This document shows, in pieces, positions 54,496 to 62,808 of a stretch of 64,000 nucleotides of DNA. Positions within the stretch are counted from its first letter, which is position 1. Each line of letters begins with the position of its first letter. Under the pieces are notes generated by a model that was given only the letters and a program-made list of their open reading frames with translations, was not told the origin of the DNA and searched no databases. The DNA is taken from positions 1,488,001 through 1,552,000 of the forward strand of contig NZ_CP047176.1 of NCBI RefSeq assembly GCF_009834225.1, written 5' to 3'. The translations under genes were made by a program, and so were the position numbers. The DNA comes from Rathayibacter sp. VKM Ac-2759. GTDB lineage: Bacteria > Actinomycetota > Actinomycetes > Actinomycetales > Microbacteriaceae.

Positions 54496-55188
54496 CTATC
54501 GGAGGGGGTTGTCGAGCTGGGAGAGCCGCAGCAGATGGCAGGTGTCGTAGGTCGGGCCGCAGACGATGAACACCGTGAACGTCACCGGATGTTCGGAGGC
54601 GACCGGTTCGTTGTTCCAGAGGCCAGAGCGGTGGCGGGTGCCCTCGATTGTGTAGGCGGTCGTTCCCGCAGCGAGCTGTCCCGGGTGAGCCTGGCCGATG
54701 GCGGTGTCCCAGGCATCGGGGACGAACAGGGTGTCGATGGTGAGGTGCTGGGTCGTGGCGTACTGGCGCAGCTCGACCCACGCTTCCCGGGTGGGCAGGT
54801 AGGTGGCGATGTCGGAGGCAAGCCCGGCTTGCTCGGCGCCAGTGGGGTCGCCGACAGCAAGGAGAACTGAGGTGTAGTCCAGGGGCATGAATCCGGACGC
54901 GGTGTCCCAGGCGAACAGGGCGGTTGCAACGTTGCGGGCGAAGGTCTCCGGATCGTCCGACCCGGCTACGACGGGCAGGTGTGGTGTCGCAGTCGGCGCC
55001 GGGGCGGTAGGTGTCGTGGCGATTGGCCCAGGACCGGTCGAGCCGCTGTCGGTGCCTGCTGGCGTGGGTGGTCCGGTGATCAGGCCGTAGACGCCGACAC
55101 CGGCCAGCACGAGAACCGCCGCGACTGCGGCGAGCACGGCGATCCACCGGCGACGGATACGGGGGTCAGTGAGGTCGGGTGTCTTCAT
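54496..55188 (-). CDS. TcpC-like membrane-anchored conjugation protein
   Basis: The 230-residue protein starts MKTPDLTDPRIRRRW, with one TM helix (about residues 16-38), a Pro/Thr/Gly linker (about 40-72) and an exported NTF2-like domain (PETFARNVATALFAWDTASGFMPLDY, about 80-230). The layout matches TcpC-type components that dock to the wall hydrolase in Gram-positive conjugation. It ends 18 bases before the hydrolase gene. Family by architecture, not by a catalytic motif. Confidence 0.65.
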   Translation of the reverse strand: MKTPDLTDPRIRRRWIAVLAAVAAVLVLAGVGVYGLITGPPTPAGTDSGSTGPGPIATTPTAPAPTATPHLPVVAGSDDPETFARNVATALFAWDTASGFMPLDYTSVLLAVGDPTGAEQAGLASDIATYLPTREAWVELRQYATTQHLTIDTLFVPDAWDTAIGQAHPGQLAAGTTAYTIEGTRHRSGLWNNEPVASEHPVTFTVFIVCGPTYDTCHLLRLSQLDNPLR

Positions 55189-55229
55189 GCCCCGTAGGTG
55201 CACTACCGGAACCCAGCGGCGCGGAGTAG

Positions 55230-56243
55230 TCAGAGGGCGCGCAGGTGACCGCCGACGGGCGCGAGGTCGCCGCTGGTCTGTCTGTCGTGGGCGGCACGCA
55301 GCTCGTCTGCGAACCGGCCAGTCCCGGCGACAGTGTCCAGGAAGGACTCAATCTGTTCGTCGCTGAGTTCGGCGGCGAGATGATCGGCGTCGTAGTGGGT
55401 CCACCAGTCGACCAGTTCGCCCCAGGTGAGCACGAACGCCCGTACCGGATACCGCACTGGCTCACCACCTCCATCGGAGGGCGGGATGGGGCGGGGTGTG
55501 TGTTTCTTCGTCTTGCTGTTCTTGGCTCGGGCGAGTGCGTCGGAGGCGAGTTGGTGCAGGTCAGTCTCGCGCTGATCTTGAGCGGTGGTCGCGGTGGCGC
55601 GGACGGATTCGTATATGGGATGCACCGGTGCGCCGGCATCGATGCGTGCCAACTCAGCGGTGACGTGCGCGCGGAGTTCGGTCGGTTGGGCGGGGTCGGC
55701 GGCGATCTGCTCCAGGTAGCCGATCTTGTCGAGGGTCTTGTAGGAGGCCCCGCCCGGGATCATCGCCGCGGCCTGCTCGCGGGTCTTGCCGCGAGGGCCG
55801 GGTGACGGTGGTGGAAATTTTCCACCACCGTCAGCTCCCGGCTGGTGGTCGCTGCTGAACATGGTTGCTGCTTGTCGCCGTTCGGCGTCTTCGGCCATCA
55901 GGGTTTTCAATTCCCGGTAGAGGGCGGCGGCCTCGGTCTGCGTCAGTGGCTTGTGCAGCGCGTTGTCGTCCTGTTCGGCCAGGAGATGTCCGAGGCGGTC
56001 GGATATTCCGGAGCGGACCCACACGTTGACTTTCTTCCATCCGAGACGTGTGATTGCCGCCAGTCGGCGTGCACCGCACACCAGCATCCCATCGGGGGTG
56101 ATCGTGATGGGTTGCAGGAGCCCGTCGCGCTCAATAGACGCAGCAAGTTCATCGATGTCGCCCAGCTCGGTGCGATGCCGGCGTCCGACCCGAATCGAGG
56201 CGACCGTCCGCTCCAACTCGATGAACCCCGATGGCGCTCTCAC
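55230..56243 (-). CDS. ParB/Srx-domain protein
   Basis: This 337-residue protein has an N-terminal ParB-like nuclease fold (ELDELAASIERDGLLQPITITPDG, with LVCGARRLAAITRLGWKKVNVW, about residues 28-75). A helical region follows (QTEAAALYRELKTLMAEDAERRQAA). The C-terminal region has basic and acidic stretches (TKKHTPRPIPPSDGGGEPVRYPV). Related proteins occur in actinobacterial ICEs and may stabilise or regulate the element. GTG 56243 overlaps the preceding stop (GTGA). A perfect palindrome lies inside the gene at 55804-55832. Confidence 0.75.
   Translation of the reverse strand: MRAPSGFIELERTVASIRVGRRHRTELGDIDELAASIERDGLLQPITITPDGMLVCGARRLAAITRLGWKKVNVWVRSGISDRLGHLLAEQDDNALHKPLTQTEAAALYRELKTLMAEDAERRQAATMFSSDHQPGADGGGKFPPPSPGPRGKTREQAAAMIPGGASYKTLDKIGYLEQIAADPAQPTELRAHVTAELARIDAGAPVHPIYESVRATATTAQDQRETDLHQLASDALARAKNSKTKKHTPRPIPPSDGGGEPVRYPVRAFVLTWGELVDWWTHYDADHLAAELSDEQIESFLDTVAGTGRFADELRAAHDRQTSGDLAPVGGHLRAL
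55804..55832. repeat. Perfect 29-base palindrome inside the ParB-like gene
   Basis: GACGGTGGTGGAAA (55804-55817), a central T, and TTTCCACCACCGTC (55819-55832) form a 14-bp perfect inverted repeat. It encodes DGGGKFPPP in the protein. Perfect palindromes of this length inside a gene are uncommon; it may be a binding site for the ParB-like protein or a regulator. Confidence 0.7.
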
Positions 56244-57130
56244 CGCGACCCACCCCCGCCAGGTTCGCGAGGTGCGGCGAGAGAGACGGCGAGGACGAGG
56301 TCGTCATCACGCAGCAGCACCGCGACGGGCTCGCCGATCAGCAGCCGTAGCAGCACGCCCCGCCCGGCAGCGGTCGCGGCATAGGCCGGGTGGGGATTGC
56401 CCAGCGCCGCTTTCAATAGGGCAGTCCAAGAGGTCCGGGGGATGTCGAGCTGGGCGCGAGCGTGCTTGTCGCGTCGCAGCGCCTCGTAGGTGGCCTGGCG
56501 GGTGCCAGCCCTGGTCAGTGCCCCGCAGACGTGTTCGATCCCGGCTCGCGCGGTCGACGGCGGCCAGTCCAGCAGGGTGAAGAACGCGATGGCATCCTCT
56601 ACCGCAGCCGACGCCGAGGTGGACGCCCCCGCCGAGGGCTCGTCCTCATCCTGGCTCTTGCCGTCGCCGGTTGGCGTTGGATCGGTGACGTGGAACGCGG
56701 GATCGTAGTCGATCAGGGGATTGTCGCGGTCGCTGAACCGTTCCGGGTCATGGAACGCCGACACATGCGGGCGTCGTGCCTGATGCACTGAGCACAGCAA
56801 GCCTTGGGCACGTTCCTCGAAGATGCAGGTGATCCGTACCGCATGAGTGACCACCGCCCACGGATCGATCGCGGTCCGGGCGGCCCGGGTGCGCATCACG
56901 TCGAACGCTGCGGACGCGGCCTCCCACGGGTCCAACCCGTGCTTGCGCGCCAAGGGCGCGTACTTCTCGGCTACGAATACCATCAGCTCCGCTGCCATTG
57001 GGTCGCGTCGCCATCCGCCCGGCCCTGAGTCGTGGAGCCGGTGCAGCAGGACCCGTAGGCCTTCGCTGGTTGTGTAGTCCTCGACGCTCTTGGTCGGGCG
57101 CTTGGTGGTGGTGTGCGTGTTCTCGGTCAT
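56240..57130 (-). CDS. Hypothetical conserved ICE protein
   Basis: This 296-residue protein (start MTENTHTTTKRPTKSVEDYT) has an AGGAGG site upstream of ATG 57130. The central region (DPMAAELMVFVAEKYAPLARKHG, and WAVVTHAVRITCIFEERAQGLLC) is helical, with a His/Cys-containing block. A linker follows (GDGKSQDEDEPSAGASTSASAA), then a C-terminal helical segment with GNPHPAYAATAAGRGVLLRLL. It sits between the 146-residue hypothetical gene and the ParB-like gene, so replication or maintenance is a guess from place only. Confidence 0.6.
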   Translation of the reverse strand: MTENTHTTTKRPTKSVEDYTTSEGLRVLLHRLHDSGPGGWRRDPMAAELMVFVAEKYAPLARKHGLDPWEAASAAFDVMRTRAARTAIDPWAVVTHAVRITCIFEERAQGLLCSVHQARRPHVSAFHDPERFSDRDNPLIDYDPAFHVTDPTPTGDGKSQDEDEPSAGASTSASAAVEDAIAFFTLLDWPPSTARAGIEHVCGALTRAGTRQATYEALRRDKHARAQLDIPRTSWTALLKAALGNPHPAYAATAAGRGVLLRLLIGEPVAVLLRDDDLVLAVSLAAPREPGGGGSR

Positions 57131-57220
57131 GGTCAGGGCACCTCCTGACACACAGGTGCGCACGCGTCCCCAGCAGACGTCATCGGCGACGTGTTGGTGC
57201 TGGGGGCGCGCATCGTCAGC

Positions 57221-57661
57221 TCACCCCAACCCGATCCCCGAACGCGTCACCCACGACTGTGACCCACCCGAACGACCGAAGTCCGACACCGGCGGTAAAC
57301 GCCGTGCCCGCTCGGCCTCGACGGCTTGTTCGTCGCTGATCCGGCGTCTGCCCGCACGGACGGCCTGTCTCGGGAGGCTACGGGTGCGGCGGGCCAGCTC
57401 GACCTCGAAATCGATACCCCGACCCGCCAACGCGGCACCGTGACGAGCCATCAAATCGGTAGGCCGCACCCACTCCACACCCCGCACACGGCTGACGGAC
57501 GCTCCTGCCGGCGACGTGTCGCTGCCCGGACGGCTGACTCTTGCGGCCTGCACCGCCTCCGGGGTTTCTGTCCTATCGGCACGCTCCGATGAGGCGGGCG
57601 TCGTATCCGGTTCGGGCGCGTGTTGATGGCGCTCGTCTGGCTGGGCGAAATGGCTGCTCAT
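57221..57661 (-). CDS. Hypothetical conserved ICE protein
   Basis: This 146-residue protein (start MSSHFAQPDERHQHAPEPD) has a disordered N-terminal half and a basic C-terminal half with RVRGVEWVRPTDLMARHGAALAGRGIDFEVE and RAGRRRISDEQ. A closing LPPVSDFGRSGG follows. The start overlaps the stop of the DUF2637 gene (ATGA), so it is in the operon. No known domain is recognised. Length is small and the composition Arg-rich, suggesting nucleic-acid contact. Confidence 0.6.
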   Translation of the reverse strand: MSSHFAQPDERHQHAPEPDTTPASSERADRTETPEAVQAARVSRPGSDTSPAGASVSRVRGVEWVRPTDLMARHGAALAGRGIDFEVELARRTRSLPRQAVRAGRRRISDEQAVEAERARRLPPVSDFGRSGGSQSWVTRSGIGLG

Positions 57662-58398
57662 GAGTTCTCCGCCTCCTCGACGTCGGCATCTTCGGTGTCG
57701 TCGGGAAGGTGCGCGCTGGCGAACCACCGGCCCACAGTCGAGGGATGCACCTGGAGCTCGCGGGCAATCTTCTTGTTAGACCACCCCCGGCCATGGAGCT
57801 CCCGGGCATGGTCGCGCCGATCCGCGGCAGCAACCGTGCGGAGCGGTGCTTCCTCAACAGCGGGGAGTCGTTTCAAGAGCGTGCTCCCAACGCGCGGCGG
57901 TGCGACGGGGCTTCGTTGCGCGGTCGTGGTGCCTGAGACTTGCGGCGTCTCCTCAGCGGTTGACGGCTCCCCAGCGGTGGGGAGGGGGCGGGTGAGGATG
58001 ACGGTCAGATGGGTGATCGCCAGCAGCACAACCGGCGGGACTGCCGCCACACTCGCGGCCAGCACACCTGGGACATCGGCGTCGGCGGCGACGACGGCGT
58101 GAATCGCGTTCGCGGTCACAGACACGGCGGCCCCGCCGACCAGCAGCGCCCATGGGTACCAGGCCGACCGCTGTCCGGCCAGAGCGACGACGGCGACCGT
58201 GGCGACCACGATGATCCCGTCCACGATCAGCGGCCAAGCCCACGCTTGTTCCTCACCGATCCCGGACCGGGCGGCGAGATCCGACAACGCCGTGAAGCTG
58301 AGCCAGAACGCCCCGGCGGCGATGAACACCGTCCCGGCCACAGCCGTCACTACCGCCCAGTGCCGGCCCGCCTGCTTGTCGAGAACGGAGGTGGCCAT
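57658..58398 (-). CDS. DUF2637 membrane protein with C-terminal HTH
   Basis: This 246-residue protein has four TM helices in residues 12-145 (VTAVAGTVFIAAGAFWLSFTA, WPLIVDGIIVVATVAVVALAG, WALLVGGAAVSVTANAIHAVV, VPPVVLLAITHLTVILT), the DUF2637 architecture of actinobacterial plasmids and ICEs. A soluble tail ends in a helix-turn-helix (DHARELHGRGWSNKKIAREL and HPSTVGRWF, about 195-228). It may link replication or spread functions to the membrane. ATG 58398 overlaps the primase stop (TGATG). A GTG one codon earlier is possible. Confidence 0.8.
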   Translation of the reverse strand: MATSVLDKQAGRHWAVVTAVAGTVFIAAGAFWLSFTALSDLAARSGIGEEQAWAWPLIVDGIIVVATVAVVALAGQRSAWYPWALLVGGAAVSVTANAIHAVVAADADVPGVLAASVAAVPPVVLLAITHLTVILTRPLPTAGEPSTAEETPQVSGTTTAQRSPVAPPRVGSTLLKRLPAVEEAPLRTVAAADRRDHARELHGRGWSNKKIARELQVHPSTVGRWFASAHLPDDTEDADVEEAENS

Positions 58399-59342
58399 CA
58401 CAGGACCCGCGTATTCGACGGACCCACAGCAGCAGGATCTCCGGCAAACCAGATGTCTGCCTCTGAAGGTGCCAAGGCTCGCACCGAGGCCGAGGCCGCC
58501 TCCCTGTCGGGATGAGCGGCACGGTAGGCAGAACGGATGGTTGTGATGATCTCCCGTTCACCCAAACCCGCATCCGAAGCAGCAGCGCCCAGTACGTCGA
58601 GGGCATTGGAGGTTGGCAGGCCGTTCTCCGCAAGCCGGCACGCGGCCCAGAACAGGCTGCGGTTCCGCTCACCCTCCGCGCGTCCAGCGACCCACGCCGC
58701 CAACCGCGACACATCCGCACCTTGCCGCCGAGCTGTATTCATGGGCTCGCGAACTGTGGGGCGCGGGTCGAGGAAATCTCGCAACCGATCCGAGTCGAGC
58801 ACCGAGGACGTTCCGGCCTCGACCCGCCGCACCCGATAACCGACAACGTCTCCGGCGATGGACATCCGTGAGGGTGGGACGACGATGTATCCGCCGTCGC
58901 CACGGAAGTCGATCCCCGCGCGCGCCGCCTGCCAGGACCGTTGCACCTGACCAGGCGTTGATCGGTAGTAGGCGTGCATCCCGCCGGACGGCGTGGATAC
59001 CAGGAGCTGCCACCCGTCCAGCAGATCCGCTCGATGGGCGCGCGAGAAACCACGAAACCCATCGATAGGGCCATGGACATCGACATCCACCACGACCATT
59101 CCCGAGGGTGCGCCGGTCGGGACGCCGATGTTCGCCCCGGGAGACCGGCCCCACCATGCGGCTACTCGGTCGGCGTCGGTGGTGGCGTCGTGGAAGCCGT
59201 GCTCGGTCAGCGGTCGCTTCCCGCCCGGTATGCACGGGAACACCGGTACTCCCACGCGGGCCAGCTCTTCGGCGGCAGCAGGCAACGACTGCGGGGCGGA
59301 TGGTCGCGTCAGCGCACGGGCGAACACGTCTGGAAGGGCCAT
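58398..59342 (-). CDS. Bifunctional DNA primase-polymerase
   Basis: This 314-residue protein is a prim-pol of archaeal-eukaryotic primase type. The catalytic acidic motif is MVVVDVDVHG (about residues 83-92). GIDFRGDGGYIVVPPS and the YRSTPGQVQRSW region further match the prim-pol core. The C-terminal half has helical LFWAACRLAENGLPTSNALD (primase C-terminal-like). It likely synthesises primers for element replication. It starts at ATG 59342, overlapping the upstream stop by one base. Confidence 0.85.
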   Translation of the reverse strand: MALPDVFARALTRPSAPQSLPAAAEELARVGVPVFPCIPGGKRPLTEHGFHDATTDADRVAAWWGRSPGANIGVPTGAPSGMVVVDVDVHGPIDGFRGFSRAHRADLLDGWQLLVSTPSGGMHAYYRSTPGQVQRSWQAARAGIDFRGDGGYIVVPPSRMSIAGDVVGYRVRRVEAGTSSVLDSDRLRDFLDPRPTVREPMNTARRQGADVSRLAAWVAGRAEGERNRSLFWAACRLAENGLPTSNALDVLGAAASDAGLGEREIITTIRSAYRAAHPDREAASASVRALAPSEADIWFAGDPAAVGPSNTRVL

Positions 59343-60448
59343 CACATGCCTCTCTCTCGCGCCGTTGCGGTTGCTACGGTCGTGACCCGCGCGCCAGCGT
59401 CATGTAGTAACGCTGCGCGTTCGGGCGCTGACCGTTCGCTACCGGGCTGGGTCCGTTGCGGTGTCTCGCGGTCCAAACCCGGTGGGGTGCCGTCCCCGAT
59501 CTGGGTGGTATCGAGCTGGTCGAGGATTCCCATCGCGGTCTTGCGAACCCGCTCACCGGTGGTCTTGACGATCTCGACCGGCTCCTTTCCGTCGACCCTG
59601 GCCGCCCACGTCGACACGTACGGAATCGTGTAACCAGACGTGTCCATGCCGTGGGCAGCGCCGATCATCAGCGCGACCGACTCTGCCTCGACCTCCCCGA
59701 TTCCACGATGCTGGCGAGCGTTCTCGGCGTCAGGGACGTGCATGAGCACATGACCGAGTTCGTGAGCGAGAGTCTTCACCTGCGAGGCCGGGTCCATGTT
59801 TTCTCGCACCGCCACCGTCTTCGCGGTGTAGTCCGTCATCCCGTTGGCACCGTGGATCATCCCCTCATGCGGGACCCGCAGCACCTCAAACCCGCGCTCC
59901 TCGACCACGGTTGCCAGTCCGCGCCATAGACCGGCAGGTGCCTCGCCTTTCAGCAGGCGTGGTGAGGGCGGTTCCGGGATCGGGTCTCCAGCCGTCTGCG
60001 CGACATCCCACACGTAGGCAGGGCGGGCGGCGATCATCTTCGACCGCACGACCTCGCCCGGCCGGGGCCTATCGCCCTTCCCAAGCCGACGCCATGAATC
60101 GGAGGCAGCGGGATTCGATGAGGCGAAGCGTCCCGTTACCGGGGCGAAGATCATGTACCCCGACTGGCCCTTCTCCACCTGACGGCCCAACCCCTGCCAC
60201 TGCCTGTAACCCGCGACAAAGGACGGCATCGGGTCGGGCACGCGACCTGCCTCGTAGGCGGCCTCATGCTGCGCCCAGATCAGCAACGTGTTGGAAAACG
60301 ATCGCGCCCGAAACCGTGCCGCGAACGCGAGCGCCCGAGCCCAGTCATCACCGGAGACGAGCTGTTCCACAGCGCCGGTCAGGCGCTCATGCAGCTCGTC
60401 GAGCTTTGCCTCCCGCGCCTCCTGGGATTGCTCCCGCGTTCTGGCCAT
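59342..60448 (-). CDS. ArdC-like antirestriction protein with metallopeptidase domain
   Basis: This 368-residue protein has an N-terminal ArdC-type ssDNA-binding domain (FSNTLLIWAQHEAAYEAGRVP, and VAGYRQWQGLGRQVEKGQSG, about residues 50-95). The C-terminal zinc-peptidase-like motif is LAHELGHVLMH (HELGH 229-233), with a downstream Glu in EVEAESVAL. Such proteins protect incoming single-stranded DNA from host restriction. ATG 60448 has GGGAGGAG upstream. It is the first gene of the minus-strand operon that runs to the integrase. Confidence 0.85.
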   Translation of the reverse strand: MARTREQSQEAREAKLDELHERLTGAVEQLVSGDDWARALAFAARFRARSFSNTLLIWAQHEAAYEAGRVPDPMPSFVAGYRQWQGLGRQVEKGQSGYMIFAPVTGRFASSNPAASDSWRRLGKGDRPRPGEVVRSKMIAARPAYVWDVAQTAGDPIPEPPSPRLLKGEAPAGLWRGLATVVEERGFEVLRVPHEGMIHGANGMTDYTAKTVAVRENMDPASQVKTLAHELGHVLMHVPDAENARQHRGIGEVEAESVALMIGAAHGMDTSGYTIPYVSTWAARVDGKEPVEIVKTTGERVRKTAMGILDQLDTTQIGDGTPPGLDRETPQRTQPGSERSAPERAALLHDAGARVTTVATATARERGM

Positions 60449-60681
60449 GGCCTGGTCTCCTCCCGATACCCTGAGCACCGGGCCGATCGGGCTCGGTGAC
60501 CATCAGGTACGCCGGGACCACCAGCAATGAGACGGACAGCGAAACGAGCGATGTGACCGTCGGGCGCGGCGGTGAACCCAACGAGTCTTCACCGGATTAC
60601 CAGCCAATTAGCCACCTCGGGCGAAGCATCGGGCGAGGATGCGGATGCATGTACCGCCGATGCGCACATGTGTATCGCGAC
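60449..60681. other. Intergenic region upstream of the ardC-led operon
   Basis: This 233-base gap separates ardC from the AraC gene. It is presumed to hold the operon promoter reading left. No clear -35/-10 pair, terminator or tRNA was identified, and short reading frames here lack start signals. Confidence 0.4.
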
Positions 60682-61611
60682 TCAGACTGTGAACGTTTGT
60701 CGGCTCAGTTGTCGGTACCTGACCGGAGTTACTCCAACGGCTTGGCGAAACATCCTTGCGGCATGGCCCCGGCTCTGCCAGCCCACCTGCCGCATCGCCA
60801 CTTCGACGGGTAGGTCTGTGTCTCGCAGCAATCGCGCTAAACCCTCGGCGCGCACGGTCGACAGGTAGGTCATTGGCGTCTTACCGTAGGCATCCACAAA
60901 CACTCGGCCGAGTTGCGACGGCGACAAGTGCACAGCAGCGGCGAGAACTTGGAGTGTCCACTGTTTCTCGGGGTGGTTGTGGAGCAGTTCGAGCGCCTCT
61001 CGGGCTTCGGCGCGCAACGGTGCAAACCGGCGAAGCGACGGAGGGCCAGGCCGGCGGGTCGTCTTCCGATCGCTAGGAATGCGGCGCACTGGGGTGGTCC
61101 TCATATAGGGAGTAATCACGTCGAGCACCGCGAAAAGTAGGGCTTGCATCCGAAAGAACCGATCCGAATCTGCGCCGTCGATGCTCAGTGCCACTAGTTC
61201 GTCCAGCCAGGGCATGAGCATCCCGGCGCGCTCCTCGCCGAGGCGCACTATTTGGGCTGGTTCGGAGTACAGCTCGTTAGCGAAGCCTTGCGCATCCCAT
61301 CGGTCGGCGAGCAGCGCGGCGTGCTGCCAAAACACCTGGTCGATGATGTATTCATGGTCGAGGTAAAGGGTGCTGACAGTGATTGAGCCTTCGGGCTCGC
61401 TTCCACACAGCGTGTCGGCAGCAAGAGCGATGACGTCACCGACTTTTACGGGTTTCTCGCCGAACTCACTTCGCACGATCGCGGAGCCATGACGAACGAA
61501 GATCACCTTGACACAGTCGTAGGCCACCGGCTCCATGGGGTGATGTATCGTCCGGGTGCGTGCCACTATCGGACTGAACGGACGCGCCGGACCAAGGTTG
61601 GCGTGATTCAT
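60682..61611 (-). CDS. AraC-family transcriptional regulator
   Basis: This 309-residue protein has an N-terminal cupin-like sensor part (about residues 30-170) and a C-terminal AraC double HTH: WTLQVLAAAVHLSPSQLGRVFVDAYGKTPMTYL, then LPVEVAMRQVGWQSRGHAARMFRQAVGVTPVRYR. It may control the alpha/beta hydrolase gene upstream on the same strand, from which it is separated by a transposase remnant. The inducer is unknown. Confidence 0.88.
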   Translation of the reverse strand: MNHANLGPARPFSPIVARTRTIHHPMEPVAYDCVKVIFVRHGSAIVRSEFGEKPVKVGDVIALAADTLCGSEPEGSITVSTLYLDHEYIIDQVFWQHAALLADRWDAQGFANELYSEPAQIVRLGEERAGMLMPWLDELVALSIDGADSDRFFRMQALLFAVLDVITPYMRTTPVRRIPSDRKTTRRPGPPSLRRFAPLRAEAREALELLHNHPEKQWTLQVLAAAVHLSPSQLGRVFVDAYGKTPMTYLSTVRAEGLARLLRDTDLPVEVAMRQVGWQSRGHAARMFRQAVGVTPVRYRQLSRQTFTV

Positions 61612-61649
61612 GACGGCGGCGGTTTGTGATATCCGGACAAGTGCGGCAA

Positions 61650-62021
61650 CTATCTGCCGGAGGCGCGTCGACGATTCAGGCCGAGTTGCCCGCGGAGGCG
61701 CGTCACGGTGCGAGCGCTGATTTGGACCTGGACTTGTTGGAGTTTGAAAGCGGTTCGAGATGCCGACAATTTGTGTTCACGGCGCATCCCTTCGATCTGC
61801 GTCTTCGCATCGCCGCCCGTCCCAGGGGGCTTCCGGTCGAGCTCGCATGATCTGTCGAGAAGTCCGGCCGCGCTGAACTGCCGGTATCGATTCACCCGCT
61901 TGGACGCGGTTGCCCGCGAGATTCCCATCTCGCGGGCAACTTGAGCGATCGGGCGGGATCGGCAGCGTTCGAGGAGCCGATGGCGGCCCTCAACCGTGAG
62001 CGGAGCGTTCGCGTGCGTGCT
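61650..62021 (-). pseudogene. IS481-family transposase remnant (N-terminal part)
   Basis: About 123 codons match the IS481 N-terminal HTH: THANAPLTVEGRHRLLERC, then RPIAQVAREMGISRATASKRVNRY, SAAGLLDRS, SASRTAFKLQ and ARTVTRLRGQLGLNRRR. The frame stops soon after LGLNRRRASGR, before the DDE catalytic domain, so at most a third of the gene remains. No terminal inverted repeats or target duplication were seen. The remnant lies between the AraC and hydrolase genes. Confidence 0.75.
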
Positions 62022-62064
62022 CGACTTGCGACGCCGTGGAGCCGGCGCCCTCTCAGTCAACGAC

Positions 62065-62808
62065 TCAGCCGAGATGGCGGGCGAAGAAGCGGACGGCATC
62101 CTCACCTGCGAATCGCGGGACGCCTGTATGACCACCCATATTGGCGCAGAGCGTCTTCTCAGTCGATGAGAAGGCGTCGAAAAGATCGAGAGCCATTCCC
62201 CGGTCATTCCCCTCGTCATCCCACTGGAGGAGAACGTGCAGCGGGATGGTGACCTGGCGCGCCTCTTCCATCGTGACACGCGGCACGTAGCTGCCAGCGA
62301 AGAGTCCCGCTGCCGCGATACGCGAGTCGATGGCCGCGAGGCGTGTGCCAATCGCGATCACGCCGCCCGAGAAGCCAACTTTCTCGCCGATCTCGGGGAG
62401 GTCGAGGACCTCGTCGAGAGTGATCTGCCACTCTGGTACAGCCTGGTCGGTGAGCGGAAGGATCAGTCGGTCTACAAGGTCCGCTCCGGGCTGGTCGCCC
62501 GTGGAGATTGCACGGATGAGGTCTGCTCGAGCCTGCTCTACGCCGGGTAGCGGGATGCGGGTGCCCGCCCCAGGCAGCTCTATGGAGACCGCAGCGAAGC
62601 CTTGCGCTGCGGCGCTGAGCGCCCGTGCAACGAGGCGGGGATACATCCGTCGAATCCCAAACCCGCCGGGCTGGCCCAACAAAATGAGTGGAACTGGCGT
62701 GGACGAGGAAGCTGCTGCTGGCGTCCACAAAATGCCGGAGAAATCACCGAGAGTGAACTCACGCTCGGTGGTGCCGTCGTCGAGAATCTGTTCAGAAGTG
62801 AGGTGCAT
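62065..62808 (-). CDS. Alpha/beta hydrolase
   Basis: This 247-residue protein has an alpha/beta-hydrolase pattern: nucleophile elbow GFSGG with Ser147, oxyanion region LLGQPGGFG (about 43-51), acid candidate in LQWDDEGNDRG (about 195-205), and catalytic His227 in MGGHTG. The layout resembles dienelactone-hydrolase-like esterases of small size. The substrate is unknown. AAAGG precedes ATG 62808. The neighbouring AraC gene on the same strand may regulate it. Confidence 0.75.
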   Translation of the reverse strand: MHLTSEQILDDGTTEREFTLGDFSGILWTPAAASSSTPVPLILLGQPGGFGIRRMYPRLVARALSAAAQGFAAVSIELPGAGTRIPLPGVEQARADLIRAISTGDQPGADLVDRLILPLTDQAVPEWQITLDEVLDLPEIGEKVGFSGGVIAIGTRLAAIDSRIAAAGLFAGSYVPRVTMEEARQVTIPLHVLLQWDDEGNDRGMALDLFDAFSSTEKTLCANMGGHTGVPRFAGEDAVRFFARHLG

